DNA of 64,000 nucleotides from Oscillospiraceae bacterium. Its GTDB lineage: Bacteria > Bacillota > Clostridia > Oscillospirales > Acutalibacteraceae. The stretch lies in contig CADBBH010000002.1 of assembly GCA_902792905.1 (NCBI GenBank), positions 124,001 through 188,000 on the forward strand, in the 5' to 3' direction. The number at the start of each line of letters is the position of its first letter. Position 1 is the stretch's first letter. A program made the position numbers and the translations under genes. Shown here piece by piece: positions 42,478 through 50,607 of the stretch. The notes under the pieces were generated by a model that saw nothing but the letters and a program-made list of their open reading frames with translations, searched no databases and had not been told where the DNA came from.

Positions 42478-43414
42478 AATAAGTTCATTTGAATACGGCG
42501 AGCCTGTTTCCTTCGTAGTCGATGAAAGCTTTGCGCAGGAGAGAGTTGATAAGATTCTCTCCTTTGTGTTAGATAACCGTTCCCGTTCGTTCGTACAGGG
42601 ACTTTTTGAAAAGGATCTCGTTACCTGTCGAGGAAAGGTTATTCAGAAGAATTTCAGGCCCAAGGCGGGGGACGCGATTGAATTCACGGTTCCCGAGCCG
42701 GAGGATCTGGAGATAAAAAAAGAGAATATACCTCTTGATGTCGTCTATGAGGATTCTTCTCTGCTCGTTGTGAATAAGCCCCGCGGAATGGTGGTTCATC
42801 CCGCTCCGGGCAACTATACCGGCACTCTGGTCAACGCCCTCTTATGGCATTGCGGAGATTCCCTCTCCGGTATCAACGGAGTAATACGCCCCGGAATTAT
42901 TCACAGGATCGATAAGGATACCAGCGGCCTGCTTCTCGTTGCGAAAACAGATGAGGCTCATGTCGCTCTGTCAGCTCAGATTAAAGAGCATTCGCTTGAC
43001 CGCGAGTATCTCGCAGTGATTCACGGTTCGCTCAAAGAGCTGAGCGGCACGGTTGACGCACCGATTGGAAGGAACGCGGTTGACCGCAAAAAAATGTGTG
43101 TGACGGATAAGAATTCAAAAAATGCCGTCACCCACTATGAGGTTCTTGAAGAATTCGGAACCTTTTCATTTGTAAGATGTGTACTGGAAACCGGGCGCAC
43201 ACACCAGATAAGAGTGCATATGGCTTATCTCGGCCATCCGGTTGCAGGGGACCCGGTTTACGGTCCCGGAGGGAAACCCGCGATAGAAGGCGGTCAGTGT
43301 CTTCACGCTGCCGTACTCGGATTCACTCACCCTGTTTCGGGTGAAAGAATGCGCTTTGAAGCACCGCTTCCCGAATATTTTGAAACTTTTCTAACCCGAT
43401 TAAGGAGTAAGTAA
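42467..43414 (+). CDS. rluD: RluA/RluD-family 23S rRNA pseudouridine synthase
   Basis: A 315-residue enzyme with an N-terminal S4 domain and the catalytic HRIDKDTSGLLLVAK motif, where the Asp is the nucleophile. VNKPRGMVVHPAPGNYTGTLVNAL and GRTHQIRVHMAYLGHPVAGD are also diagnostic. Adjacent lspA supports the RluD/YlyB type, which modifies 23S rRNA helix 69 in E. coli. ATG 42467 gives the proper N-terminus and overlaps lspA by 11 nt. Confidence 0.93.
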   Translation: MIDKISSFEYGEPVSFVVDESFAQERVDKILSFVLDNRSRSFVQGLFEKDLVTCRGKVIQKNFRPKAGDAIEFTVPEPEDLEIKKENIPLDVVYEDSSLLVVNKPRGMVVHPAPGNYTGTLVNALLWHCGDSLSGINGVIRPGIIHRIDKDTSGLLLVAKTDEAHVALSAQIKEHSLDREYLAVIHGSLKELSGTVDAPIGRNAVDRKKMCVTDKNSKNAVTHYEVLEEFGTFSFVRCVLETGRTHQIRVHMAYLGHPVAGDPVYGPGGKPAIEGGQCLHAAVLGFTHPVSGERMRFEAPLPEYFETFLTRLRSK

Positions 43415-44256
43415 TGAACGGCGAATTACCGTATTCATCGTGGCTTGTAGCCTCGGATATAGATTCAACGCTCAATAACAAAAAGCGCGAACTGCCGCCT
43501 GAGAATCTCAAGGCGGTTCAGGATTTCGTAGCCAAAGGCGGTAAATTCACCCTCGCTTCCGACAGAAATCCCGAGCTTATGACGGGGCATTTCGATAAGC
43601 TCCCAATTAGCGGCACTCCCGCTGTTGTTATGGGCGGCGCAGGCATTTATGATTTTACCGAGCGTAAGCTCCTCCGTTTCAAGCCGCTGAGCGCGGCATC
43701 TGTTGAAGCGGCAGTAAATATAGCCAAGAAATTCCCCACGCTCGATTTTATTATTGATACGAAGGATAAGCAGTATATAGCGGGCATCGGCTTCTGGGCG
43801 CATTTTTATCTGCGCAAGAGCCATGCCACACATGAGTATTTCAGAAGAATTGAGGATGTTCCCCGCGAGGACTGGGGCAAAATAGTTTTCTTCGGACCGA
43901 TGTGGAGGGCGAGGCAGATTGGCAAGGCTCTCAGAGCGGTCGAGGGCAGAGAATACAGTGTAATTGATTCTTCTATCGTCAGCGTTCAGATTCAGGCAAA
44001 GGGCGCCAATAAAGGCACCGCGGTTATGGAAATAGCCGAGATGCTCGGAATCGCACCCGATCACACTGCCGCAATCGGAGATTATTACAATGATTATCAG
44101 ATGATATCATTGGTTGAGATCTCCGGATGCACGGCATCGGCTCCCAAAGAGCTTAAAGAAAAAGCCGATTACGTCGCCTGCCATTGCAACAAAGGCGCGG
44201 TAGCTGACTTTCTCGGCTATCTTACAGAGAAAATAAAGAAAATCAAGAATAACTGA
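43414..44256 (+). CDS. Cof-type HAD-superfamily phosphatase
   Basis: A 280-residue HAD hydrolase with a type IIB cap. Motif I reads SDIDSTLNN, so the DxD nucleophile/acid pair is intact while the usual DGT is DST. Motif III/IV appear as KGANKGTAVMEIAEMLGI and AAIGDYYNDYQMI. These enzymes dephosphorylate sugar phosphates or flavin/pyridoxal phosphates; the substrate cannot be read. The ATG overlaps the rluD stop, and the gene precedes split transketolase. Confidence 0.9.
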   Translation: MNGELPYSSWLVASDIDSTLNNKKRELPPENLKAVQDFVAKGGKFTLASDRNPELMTGHFDKLPISGTPAVVMGGAGIYDFTERKLLRFKPLSAASVEAAVNIAKKFPTLDFIIDTKDKQYIAGIGFWAHFYLRKSHATHEYFRRIEDVPREDWGKIVFFGPMWRARQIGKALRAVEGREYSVIDSSIVSVQIQAKGANKGTAVMEIAEMLGIAPDHTAAIGDYYNDYQMISLVEISGCTASAPKELKEKADYVACHCNKGAVADFLGYLTEKIKKIKNN

Positions 44257-44272
44257 ACCGGAGGTGGCTGTT

Positions 44273-45115
44273 ATGGATGCAGCAATCAGAAAACAGTTGA
44301 AAATCACGGCATGCAAAGCAAGGATGGGTATAATCGAAGGCGTTTTCAACGCCAAATCGGGCCATCCGGGCGGAGCGCTCTCCTGCGTTGACATCATTAC
44401 CTATCTCTATTTCAATCACATGAATGTCAACCCAGCGGATCCCAAGGATGAAAACAGAGACCGTTTTGTTCTCTCAAAGGGCCATGCGGCTCCCGCACTT
44501 TATGCAGTACTTGCTCTCAAAGGCTACTTCCCTGAGGAATGGATAAAAACTCTCAGAAAGAGTGATTCCAACCTCCAAGGTCACCCCAGCATCAAATATA
44601 CTCCCGGCATCGATATGTGTACCGGCTCGCTCGGTCAGGGAATCTCCGCCGCCTGCGGAATGGCGCTCGGAGCAAAGCTTTCGGGCAAGAGCTACAGGAC
44701 CTACACTGTTCTCGGTGACGGAGAAATCCAGGAAGGCCAGGTCTGGGAGGCGGCTATGTACGCATCCGCCAAAGGCCTCGATAATCTTGTTGCCGTTGTT
44801 GACAACAATAATCTTCAGATTGACGGCACCTGCGCCGAGGTCAATTCTCCATATCCGATTCCCGAGAAATTCAAGGCATTCGGCTGGAACGTAATCGAAA
44901 TAGATGCTCATTCTTTCGATGAAATCGACGCTGCTTTTGCCGCCGCAAAGGAATTCAAGGGCAAGCCGACCGCAATTATTGCCAAGAGCATCAAGGGCAA
45001 GGGCGTTTCCTATATGGAAAATGAAGTTGGCTGGCACGGCAAAGCTCCCAATGCCGAAGAATATGAGCAGGCAATGACCGAACTCAAAGCGGCTCTCGCA
45101 GAGCTTGAAGCATAA
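44273..45115 (+). CDS. Transketolase, N-terminal subunit
   Basis: The thiamine diphosphate-binding half of a split transketolase (280 residues). Features are SGHPGGALSCVDIITYLYF, SKGHAAPALYA, GSLGQGISAACGMALGAKL and the ThDP motif GDGEIQEGQVWEAAMYA...NNNLQIDG. It acts in the non-oxidative pentose phosphate pathway with the adjacent subunit. ATG 44273 is preferred over GTG 44264, which overlaps the GGAGGTG ribosome-binding site. Confidence 0.95.
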   Translation: MDAAIRKQLKITACKARMGIIEGVFNAKSGHPGGALSCVDIITYLYFNHMNVNPADPKDENRDRFVLSKGHAAPALYAVLALKGYFPEEWIKTLRKSDSNLQGHPSIKYTPGIDMCTGSLGQGISAACGMALGAKLSGKSYRTYTVLGDGEIQEGQVWEAAMYASAKGLDNLVAVVDNNNLQIDGTCAEVNSPYPIPEKFKAFGWNVIEIDAHSFDEIDAAFAAAKEFKGKPTAIIAKSIKGKGVSYMENEVGWHGKAPNAEEYEQAMTELKAALAELEA

Positions 45116-45131
45116 GGAAGGGGTGTAAACA

Positions 45132-46082
45132 ATGGCTGATATTATCAAAATGGCAACCCGTGACGCTTACGGCAAAGCTCTTGCCGAGCTCGGAGAAAAA
45201 AATGATAAGGTAGTCGTTCTTGACGCCGACCTTGCAGCAGCAACAAAGACCGGAATGTTCAAGAAGGTGTTCCCCGACAGATTCATTGATTCCGGTATTC
45301 AGGAAAGCAATATGATGGGCGTTGCCGCAGGCCTCGCCACGACAGGTTACACCGTATTCGCCAGCACATTCGCTATGTTCGCGGCCGGCAGAGCCTTTGA
45401 GCAGGTCAGGAATTCAATAGGTTACCCGCACCTCAATGTTAAAATAGGTGCAACTCACGCGGGTATTTCCGTCGGTGAAGACGGCGCGAGCCACCAGTGC
45501 TGCGAAGATATAGCTCTTATGAGAAGTATACCCGGTATGGTTATTATCAATCCTGCCGATGGTGTTGAAGCAAGAGCGGCTGTTCTTGCGGCGGCGGAAT
45601 ATGAAGGCCCGGTATATATGAGATTCGGCAGACTTGCCGTTCCCTGCATTTTTGATGAGAGTTATAAATTCGAGTGGGGCAAGGCTGTTGTTCTCTCAGA
45701 AGGAGCGGATGTTACAATCTGCGCCACCGGTCTTATGGTAAATGAAGCCCTTGAAGCGAAGAAAATCCTTGCAGAAGAAGGCATCAACGCAGAGATTATA
45801 AATGTTCATACCATCAAACCGCTCGATGCGGAAACAATCTGCGCATCTGCGGCGAAGACGGGCTGTGTTGTTACGGCTGAGGAGCATAATATCATCGGCG
45901 GTCTCGGCAGCGCTGTTGCCGAAGCTGTCTGCGAGAGCGGAACATGTGTGCCCGTAGTCAGAGTCGGCGTAAATGATGTGTTCGGCAAATCAGGTCCCGC
46001 GGTCGAGCTGCTTCATATCTACGGCCTTGACGCCGCAAATATCGCCGATAAGGCAAAGAGAGCAATTTCATTAAAGAAATAA
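45132..46082 (+). CDS. Transketolase, C-terminal subunit
   Basis: The pyrimidine-binding and C-terminal half of the split transketolase (316 residues). Visible are VVLDADLAAATKTGMF, DSGIQESNMMGVAAGLA with the essential Glu, THAGISVGEDGASHQC and the C-terminal domain with AEEHNIIGGLGSAVAE. With the N-terminal subunit it forms the active heterotetramer; split versions are common in Clostridia. Gap to the first subunit is 16 nt. Confidence 0.95.
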   Translation: MADIIKMATRDAYGKALAELGEKNDKVVVLDADLAAATKTGMFKKVFPDRFIDSGIQESNMMGVAAGLATTGYTVFASTFAMFAAGRAFEQVRNSIGYPHLNVKIGATHAGISVGEDGASHQCCEDIALMRSIPGMVIINPADGVEARAAVLAAAEYEGPVYMRFGRLAVPCIFDESYKFEWGKAVVLSEGADVTICATGLMVNEALEAKKILAEEGINAEIINVHTIKPLDAETICASAAKTGCVVTAEEHNIIGGLGSAVAEAVCESGTCVPVVRVGVNDVFGKSGPAVELLHIYGLDAANIADKAKRAISLKK

Positions 46083-46091
46083 GGTTATATA

Positions 46092-46634
46092 ATGAATAAT
46101 GACAGATTATTGAAAAAATCGCTTTTCGGCGGCTTCAGACGAGAGGACGTGCTTGATTATATAGAAAAGCTTCAGAGCGAGAATGTTGCCCTTGCGGATG
46201 AACTTCGCGAAAAGAGCGCGGAGTGCGCCGAAGGAGTATCGGCAGAAGCGTTCGAAGCAATTCAAGCTGAAAATGAAGAACTGAAAGCGGAAATCGAGAA
46301 TCTCAAATCTCAGATTCAGGCTCTTGAAGAAAAGACGGTCACGGAGCAATCCGATTATGATAAATTCTCGGGTGAGACGTCGGGTGCGCTTATTCAGGAT
46401 GCTATGAAGTATTCGGATTCGCTTGTGAACGGAGCAAAGGAAACTGCCGGTAAAGCTCTTGAAACCGCAGGTTCTTCAATTAAAACCGCAGCATCGGATA
46501 TCCGCACGGCAGGCGAGAGGGTAACCACTGCTCAGGTCAACCTGAATTATTCGCTGGATGCCATAAAGCAGAGTGTCGATTCGCTGATAGAGGAGCTCGG
46601 CTCCGTATCTGAAAAAATCTGTCCCGGAGAATAA
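46092..46634 (+). CDS. Coiled-coil protein with a DivIVA/GpsB-like N-terminus
   Basis: I do not recognise a named family. The 180-residue product opens LLKKSLFGGFRREDVLDYIEKL, which resembles the start of DivIVA/GpsB proteins (a hydrophobic turn followed by DVxxYI). A Glu/Ala-rich coiled coil follows (about 28-90), and then a segment with heptad-like Ala/Thr/Ser repeats (about 105-165). There is no signal peptide or membrane helix. It lies 9 nt after transketolase and just before the fumarase-like gene. A scaffold role at the membrane is only a guess. Confidence 0.65.
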   Translation: MNNDRLLKKSLFGGFRREDVLDYIEKLQSENVALADELREKSAECAEGVSAEAFEAIQAENEELKAEIENLKSQIQALEEKTVTEQSDYDKFSGETSGALIQDAMKYSDSLVNGAKETAGKALETAGSSIKTAASDIRTAGERVTTAQVNLNYSLDAIKQSVDSLIEELGSVSEKICPGE

Positions 46635-46635
46635 A

Positions 46636-47169
46636 ATGTCATTATTTGAATTTAACCTAAAAGATATAAGAGAACATATACCCGAGCTTAAAGCGGGCGA
46701 TATGGTAAAATTGAGCGGAATCTGCTATACTGCAAGAGATGCCGCACATAAAAGACTCTTTTCCCTGCTCGATGAGGGCAGGGATTTGCCCATTGATATA
46801 AAGGATGCCTGCATCTATTTTGCAGGTCCGACTCCCGCTCCCGAGAATCTGCCGATAGGCAGCTGCGGGCCGACAACTTCAGGCAGGATGGATCCATATT
46901 CGCCCCGCCTTCTCGATCTGGGACTTGCCGCAATGATAGGTAAAGGTGAGAGAAGCGAAGAGGTCAGGCAGGCTGTTATACGCAATAAGGCTGTCTATTT
47001 CTGCGCTGTCGGCGGTGCGGGCGCTCTCTGCGCAAAGCACATCAAGGCGTATGAGGAAATCGCTTTTCCCGAACTCGGCTGTGAAAGTATAAAAAGACTT
47101 GAGCTCGAGAATTTCCCTGTATTTGTAGGTATAGACTGCCTCGGAAAAACTCTTTTTAAGGATAAATAA
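46636..47169 (+). CDS. Class I fumarate hydratase beta-type (C-terminal domain) subunit, alone
   Basis: A 177-residue protein matching the C-terminal domain of class I fumarase/L(+)-tartrate dehydratase beta subunits. It shows LSGICYTARDAAHKRL, YFAGPTPAPENLPIGSCGPTTSGRMD, MIGKGERS and the YFCAVGGAGALCAKHIK segment. In two-subunit enzymes the alpha subunit carries the iron-sulfur cluster and is normally the adjacent upstream gene; here the upstream gene is a coiled-coil protein. The partner must be elsewhere or the protein acts differently. Confidence 0.9.
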   Translation: MSLFEFNLKDIREHIPELKAGDMVKLSGICYTARDAAHKRLFSLLDEGRDLPIDIKDACIYFAGPTPAPENLPIGSCGPTTSGRMDPYSPRLLDLGLAAMIGKGERSEEVRQAVIRNKAVYFCAVGGAGALCAKHIKAYEEIAFPELGCESIKRLELENFPVFVGIDCLGKTLFKDK

Positions 47170-47172
47170 TCT

Positions 47173-47940
47173 ATGATAATTACCGCTGCTATGCTTATCC
47201 CCGCAGTCCTGGCAATTGTTCCGGCTGTGTTTCTGCTGATAAAAGTCTACAGAGCAGATAAACTTGATAAAGAGCCGAAAGGTCTGCTTGTTTCCCTTGT
47301 GTTCCTGGGAATCCTGTCAACCTTCGCCGCTTTGATAACCGAATTAATCGGCGGAAAGATACTGCTTGCCTTCTTTTCCGAAGAATCAATTATATATATG
47401 ATTCTTGAGAATTTTATAGTGGTTGCGGTTTCGGAAGAAGGATTCAAGTATATGCTACTGAAAAAGCGTACCTGGAAATCTCAGTTTTTCAACTGCTCTT
47501 TTGACGGTGTCGTCTATGCGGTATTCGTTTCGCTTGGTTTTGCCCTTTGGGAAAATATTTGTTATGTATATGAGTTTGGCTTAACCACGGCGATTGTCAG
47601 AGCCGTGACCGCGGTTCCGGGTCACGCCTGTTTCGGTGTGTTTATGGGGATCTGGTATTCGGCGGCGAAACGCTGGAGCTACAGAGGAAATGAGAGTAAA
47701 TCCGCTTTCTGCAGATTCAAGGCGGTTCTGATTCCGGTTCTGCTCCACGGCGCATATGATTTTCTTGCCACATTAGGCGGATACATCAGCACAATCATCT
47801 GGGCTGTTTTTGTTATCGCAATGTTCATAGTCGCTTTCAGAAGAGTCAAAGCCAACAGCCGCAACGATAATTATATTGATTATAATCATTTTGAAAACGA
47901 GATTGATAATTTCACCGGTCAGTTTATCCAATATCAATAA
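47173..47940 (+). CDS. PrsW family intramembrane glutamic protease
   Basis: A 255-residue multipass membrane protein of the PrsW family. In Bacillus subtilis, PrsW cuts anti-sigma factor RsiW to release sigma-W. Conserved elements are EEGFKYMLL (the EExxK motif), GFALWENICYVYEFG, PGHACFGVFMGIWYS and LLHGAYDF. About seven hydrophobic helices can be drawn. No sigma or anti-sigma gene is nearby, so the substrate is unknown. It ends just before a strong hairpin. Confidence 0.9.
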   Translation: MIITAAMLIPAVLAIVPAVFLLIKVYRADKLDKEPKGLLVSLVFLGILSTFAALITELIGGKILLAFFSEESIIYMILENFIVVAVSEEGFKYMLLKKRTWKSQFFNCSFDGVVYAVFVSLGFALWENICYVYEFGLTTAIVRAVTAVPGHACFGVFMGIWYSAAKRWSYRGNESKSAFCRFKAVLIPVLLHGAYDFLATLGGYISTIIWAVFVIAMFIVAFRRVKANSRNDNYIDYNHFENEIDNFTGQFIQYQ

Positions 47941-47946
47941 AAGTCA

Positions 47947-47971
47947 AGCCCTCTCCGTTTTGGAGAGGGCT
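47947..47971. terminator. Intrinsic terminator between convergent genes
   Basis: A perfect 10-bp stem AGCCCTCTCC/GGAGAGGGCT with a GTTTT loop, flanked by AT-rich sequence. It lies between the PrsW gene (+) and the SDR gene (-) and may serve both. Confidence 0.88.
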
Positions 47972-48005
47972 TATATAATAATTATCGATTGAACCGATTT
48001 CCCGA

Positions 48006-48782
48006 TTACATGCAGGTATAACCGCCGTCAACAGCGATATTCTGGCCGTTGACATAGCTTGAAGCGGGAGACGCAAGGAAGATAGCAGTGCTGTCAAGCT
48101 CGCCTTCGTTACCGTATCTTGCAAGCGGAATCATAGTCTTTGCGTAGTTCTGGAAAAATTCCGAATTGAGAGTTTCCTCGGTGAGCGGAGTGTAGAAATA
48201 ACCGGGGCAAATGGAATTGACATTGATGCCTTTGTCGCCCCATTCTGCTGCGAGTGCTCTTGTGAGGTTGACAACGCCGCCCTTAGCCGCATGATAGCAG
48301 GCTGTCGGAGCAATTTTATTGCCTACAAGACCGTACATTGAAGCGATGTTGATAATTCTGCCGTATTTCGCGGGGATCATCGCTTTTTTTGCGACCGCTC
48401 TGGCTACTTTGAAGGTGCCGAAAAGGTCGATATTCATTTCATTTGCAAATGTTTCATCGGGCATATCCTCTGCGGGATGGACTCCGCCGGTGCCTGCGTT
48501 GTTGATAAGTATATCGATTCTGCCGAATTCCTTGAGAGCTGCGTCAACTGCCGCCTCAACGCTTTCGGTATCGGTGATATCGCAGCGAATGCCGATTGCC
48601 TTAACGCCGTATTCCTTCTCGATTTCGGCGGCGACTTCATCAATGAGATTCTGTCTGCGGGCCATTGCAACGATGTTGCAGCCCTGATTTGCGAGTGCCT
48701 TTGCCATCTGGACTCCGAGACCTGTTGAAGCTCCTGTTACGATTGCTACCTGACCTGTAAGGTCGAAATAATTCTTTGCCAT
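48006..48782 (-). CDS. SDR family oxidoreductase (gluconate 5-dehydrogenase-like)
   Basis: A 258-residue classical short-chain dehydrogenase. The NAD(P) motif TGASTGLG, NNAG at about residue 90-95, and catalytic Ser-Tyr-Lys (Tyr and Lys in CYHAAKGGVVNL) are complete. The ending GQNIAVDGGYTCM is typical of sugar-acid dehydrogenases such as gluconate 5-dehydrogenase, but SDR substrate cannot be assigned from sequence. It is a single-gene transcript on the minus strand, with its own promoter and a palindrome near the transcription start. Confidence 0.88.
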   Translation of the reverse strand: MAKNYFDLTGQVAIVTGASTGLGVQMAKALANQGCNIVAMARRQNLIDEVAAEIEKEYGVKAIGIRCDITDTESVEAAVDAALKEFGRIDILINNAGTGGVHPAEDMPDETFANEMNIDLFGTFKVARAVAKKAMIPAKYGRIINIASMYGLVGNKIAPTACYHAAKGGVVNLTRALAAEWGDKGINVNSICPGYFYTPLTEETLNSEFFQNYAKTMIPLARYGNEGELDSTAIFLASPASSYVNGQNIAVDGGYTCM

Positions 48783-48808
48783 GTTTCTTCTCCTTTATTA
48801 CACTTTGG

Positions 48809-48822
48809 AATATAGCTATATT
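48809..48822. promoter_or_regulatory. Palindrome next to the SDR promoter, possible operator
   Basis: AATATAGCTATATT is a perfect 14-bp palindrome immediately downstream of the SDR -10 box, covering the expected transcription start. An outer pair TACACT (48799-48804) and AGTGTA (48835-48840) flanks it. A repressor site is plausible. Confidence 0.45.
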
Positions 48823-48851
48823 ATTTTATCATTTAGTGTATCATTAGTCAA
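48823..48851 (-). promoter_or_regulatory. Promoter of the SDR gene
   Basis: Minus-strand TTGACT (48851-48846) and TAAAAT (48828-48823) with 17-nt spacing; the GGAG ribosome-binding site and ATG at 48782 follow about 40 nt downstream. Confidence 0.78.
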
Positions 48852-48884
48852 GCAGATAAAATGCAGTTTATTTTATCAAAATAA

Positions 48885-48913
48885 TTGACCTGTTTTTTAT
48901 ATTATGATATAAT
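48885..48913 (+). promoter_or_regulatory. Promoter of the rpe-rnf-like-folate run
   Basis: TTGACC (48885-48890) and TATAAT (48908-48913), 17 nt apart, about 55 nt upstream of the rpe ATG. The AT-rich divergent region 48783-48969 holds this and the SDR promoter and nothing else I can support. Confidence 0.82.
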
Positions 48914-48969
48914 CTATTAAATATAATTAATATTGGGTTATTATATTCATTTTGAAACGGAGAACTCAT

Positions 48970-49629
48970 ATGATTAAAATTTCACCGTCTGTCCTCGCAA
49001 GCGATTTTTCAAAGCTAGGTTCTGAAGCAATGAGAATGCAGCAGGGTGGAGCTGACTGGCTTCATCTCGATGTTATGGATGGGCATTTTGTCCCGAATAT
49101 CAGTTTCGGAGCACCGGTAATCAAGGCGATACGACCGCTTGTCGATATGGTCTTCGATGTTCATCTTATGATATCTGAGCCGGTTAAATATATTGAGGAT
49201 TTTGTTTCTGCCGGTGCGGATATAATTACTTTTCATTACGAGAGCGATTCTGATACCGATGAAGTTATAGATAAGATTCATTCACTCGGTAAAAAGGCCG
49301 GAATCAGTCTCAAACCCGGTACTCCCGCAAGCGCGGTTTTTCCTTTTCTGAATAAGGTGGAAATGGTGCTTGTGATGACGGTTGAGCCCGGCTTCGGCGG
49401 TCAGTCATTTATGTATGATATGATGGAAAAGGTAACCGCTGTAAGAAACGAAGCCGACAGACTCGGCCTCAATCTTGATATTCAGGTTGACGGCGGCATC
49501 AATAAGGAAACCGTCGCAGTTGCCGCAAAGGCGGGCGCGAATGTATTCGTTGCCGGCAGTGCGGTCTTCAAAGCGGAAAACGCCGCTGAAATGATAAAAA
49601 CTTTAAGGCAGAATGCAAAGACCGAATAA
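48970..49629 (+). CDS. rpe: Ribulose-phosphate 3-epimerase
   Basis: A 219-residue TIM-barrel enzyme interconverting ribulose 5-phosphate and xylulose 5-phosphate, which feeds the split transketolase encoded 4 kb upstream. Diagnostic parts: ISPSVLASDFSKLG, WLHLDVMDGHFVPNISFG with metal-binding His/Asp, DVHLMISEP, MTVEPGFGGQSF and VDGGINKET. ATG 48970 behind CGGAGA is preferred over TTG 48952. It is the first gene of a long tightly packed run on the plus strand. Confidence 0.96.
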   Translation: MIKISPSVLASDFSKLGSEAMRMQQGGADWLHLDVMDGHFVPNISFGAPVIKAIRPLVDMVFDVHLMISEPVKYIEDFVSAGADIITFHYESDSDTDEVIDKIHSLGKKAGISLKPGTPASAVFPFLNKVEMVLVMTVEPGFGGQSFMYDMMEKVTAVRNEADRLGLNLDIQVDGGINKETVAVAAKAGANVFVAGSAVFKAENAAEMIKTLRQNAKTE

Positions 49630-49644
49630 TCCGGAGGTAACCCC

Positions 49645-50607
49645 TTGGCGACCGAAAACAGATCTGCAAATAAAAAATCTTTGAATATTTTCGGCGATTA
49701 TCTGCTGATGCTTATTTTTCCCTGTGTGCTTTCAATCTGGTATTACGGGGCGGCTGCGGTGCGCACTCTCGCGGTCTGTATCGTGACAGGTTTTGTATGC
49801 GACTTTTTCGGCAGCATTATCATATATAAAAAATATTATGCCGCGGATTTAAGTTCCCTTTGCTCGAGTATTATGATTGCGCTTATGATGCCGGCAGATA
49901 TTTCGTTTTATATTCCTATGATCGCATGCGCTTTTTCGGTTTTTGTTATCAAGATTCCGTTCGGAGGCGGAATGAAGGTTCCGTTTGTCCCGGCGGCAGC
50001 AGGTTTTGCGTTTATGGCGGCGTGCTTCAAAGAGGAGATATTTGCCTATACCCCTGGAAGACCGTTTATGACAGGTGTCTCGCTCGGTTCTGCTCTCATG
50101 CACGGCGGCTCAATGAGAATGAACGGAGCTAATATTCTTGATATCATCACCGGCAATATCTGCGGCCCTATGGGCACAGGCTGTATTATTGTATTCGTTG
50201 CGTGCATAGTTTTTCTGCTCTTCCGCAGGAGAGAGGCGCTCCTCGCTACTGCCGGCTTTATCGGCGCGTGTATTCTCTTTGCCCTTCTGCTTCCGCGCTC
50301 GAACGGCAGCCGTATTTCATCCGTGATTATGGAACTCTCCTCAGGTTCACTTATGTTTGCGGCAGTGTTCCTCCTTACGGATTATTCAACCCTTCCCGCT
50401 TCAAAGAGAGATAAGTTGGTTTACGGCGTTTTCTGCGGTATAATCTGCATGTCAATGAGAAAACTCGGCGTATTTGAGGAACCGGTATGTTTCGCAGTTC
50501 TGCTCGCGAACGCATTCAGCCCTCTGCTTGATATATTGACAAGGCGTGTAATGGCTTTCATTACTCCCCGCATAAATAAAGGCAGGGAGGTGGTAGCCGA
50601 TGGATGA
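49645..50607 (+). CDS. RnfD/NqrB-like membrane protein with altered flavin motif
   Basis: A 320-residue multipass protein resembling RnfD. Support: the family-like FGDYLLMLIFPCVLSIWYYG opening, helices throughout, a GMKVPFVPAAAGFAFM segment, and the late FAAVFLLTDYSTLP corresponding to RnfD's FFMATDPVTSP. The loop expected to carry covalent FMN (consensus DxxTxATPL) aligns without gaps to TGVSLGSAL at residues 143-151: the acceptor Thr is Ser149 and the leading Asp is Thr. TTG 49645 follows CCGGAGG. Two more Rnf-like genes follow with overlaps. Homology is likely; function is unknown. Confidence 0.75.
   Translation: MATENRSANKKSLNIFGDYLLMLIFPCVLSIWYYGAAAVRTLAVCIVTGFVCDFFGSIIIYKKYYAADLSSLCSSIMIALMMPADISFYIPMIACAFSVFVIKIPFGGGMKVPFVPAAAGFAFMAACFKEEIFAYTPGRPFMTGVSLGSALMHGGSMRMNGANILDIITGNICGPMGTGCIIVFVACIVFLLFRRREALLATAGFIGACILFALLLPRSNGSRISSVIMELSSGSLMFAAVFLLTDYSTLPASKRDKLVYGVFCGIICMSMRKLGVFEEPVCFAVLLANAFSPLLDILTRRVMAFITPRINKGREVVADG

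Noticed and set aside
24684-48841. Shared TAGTGTAT element in the sirtuin (24693) and SDR (48834) promoter spacers
   Set aside because: Only two AT-rich occurrences at different offsets relative to the -10 boxes; too weak to call a common operator.
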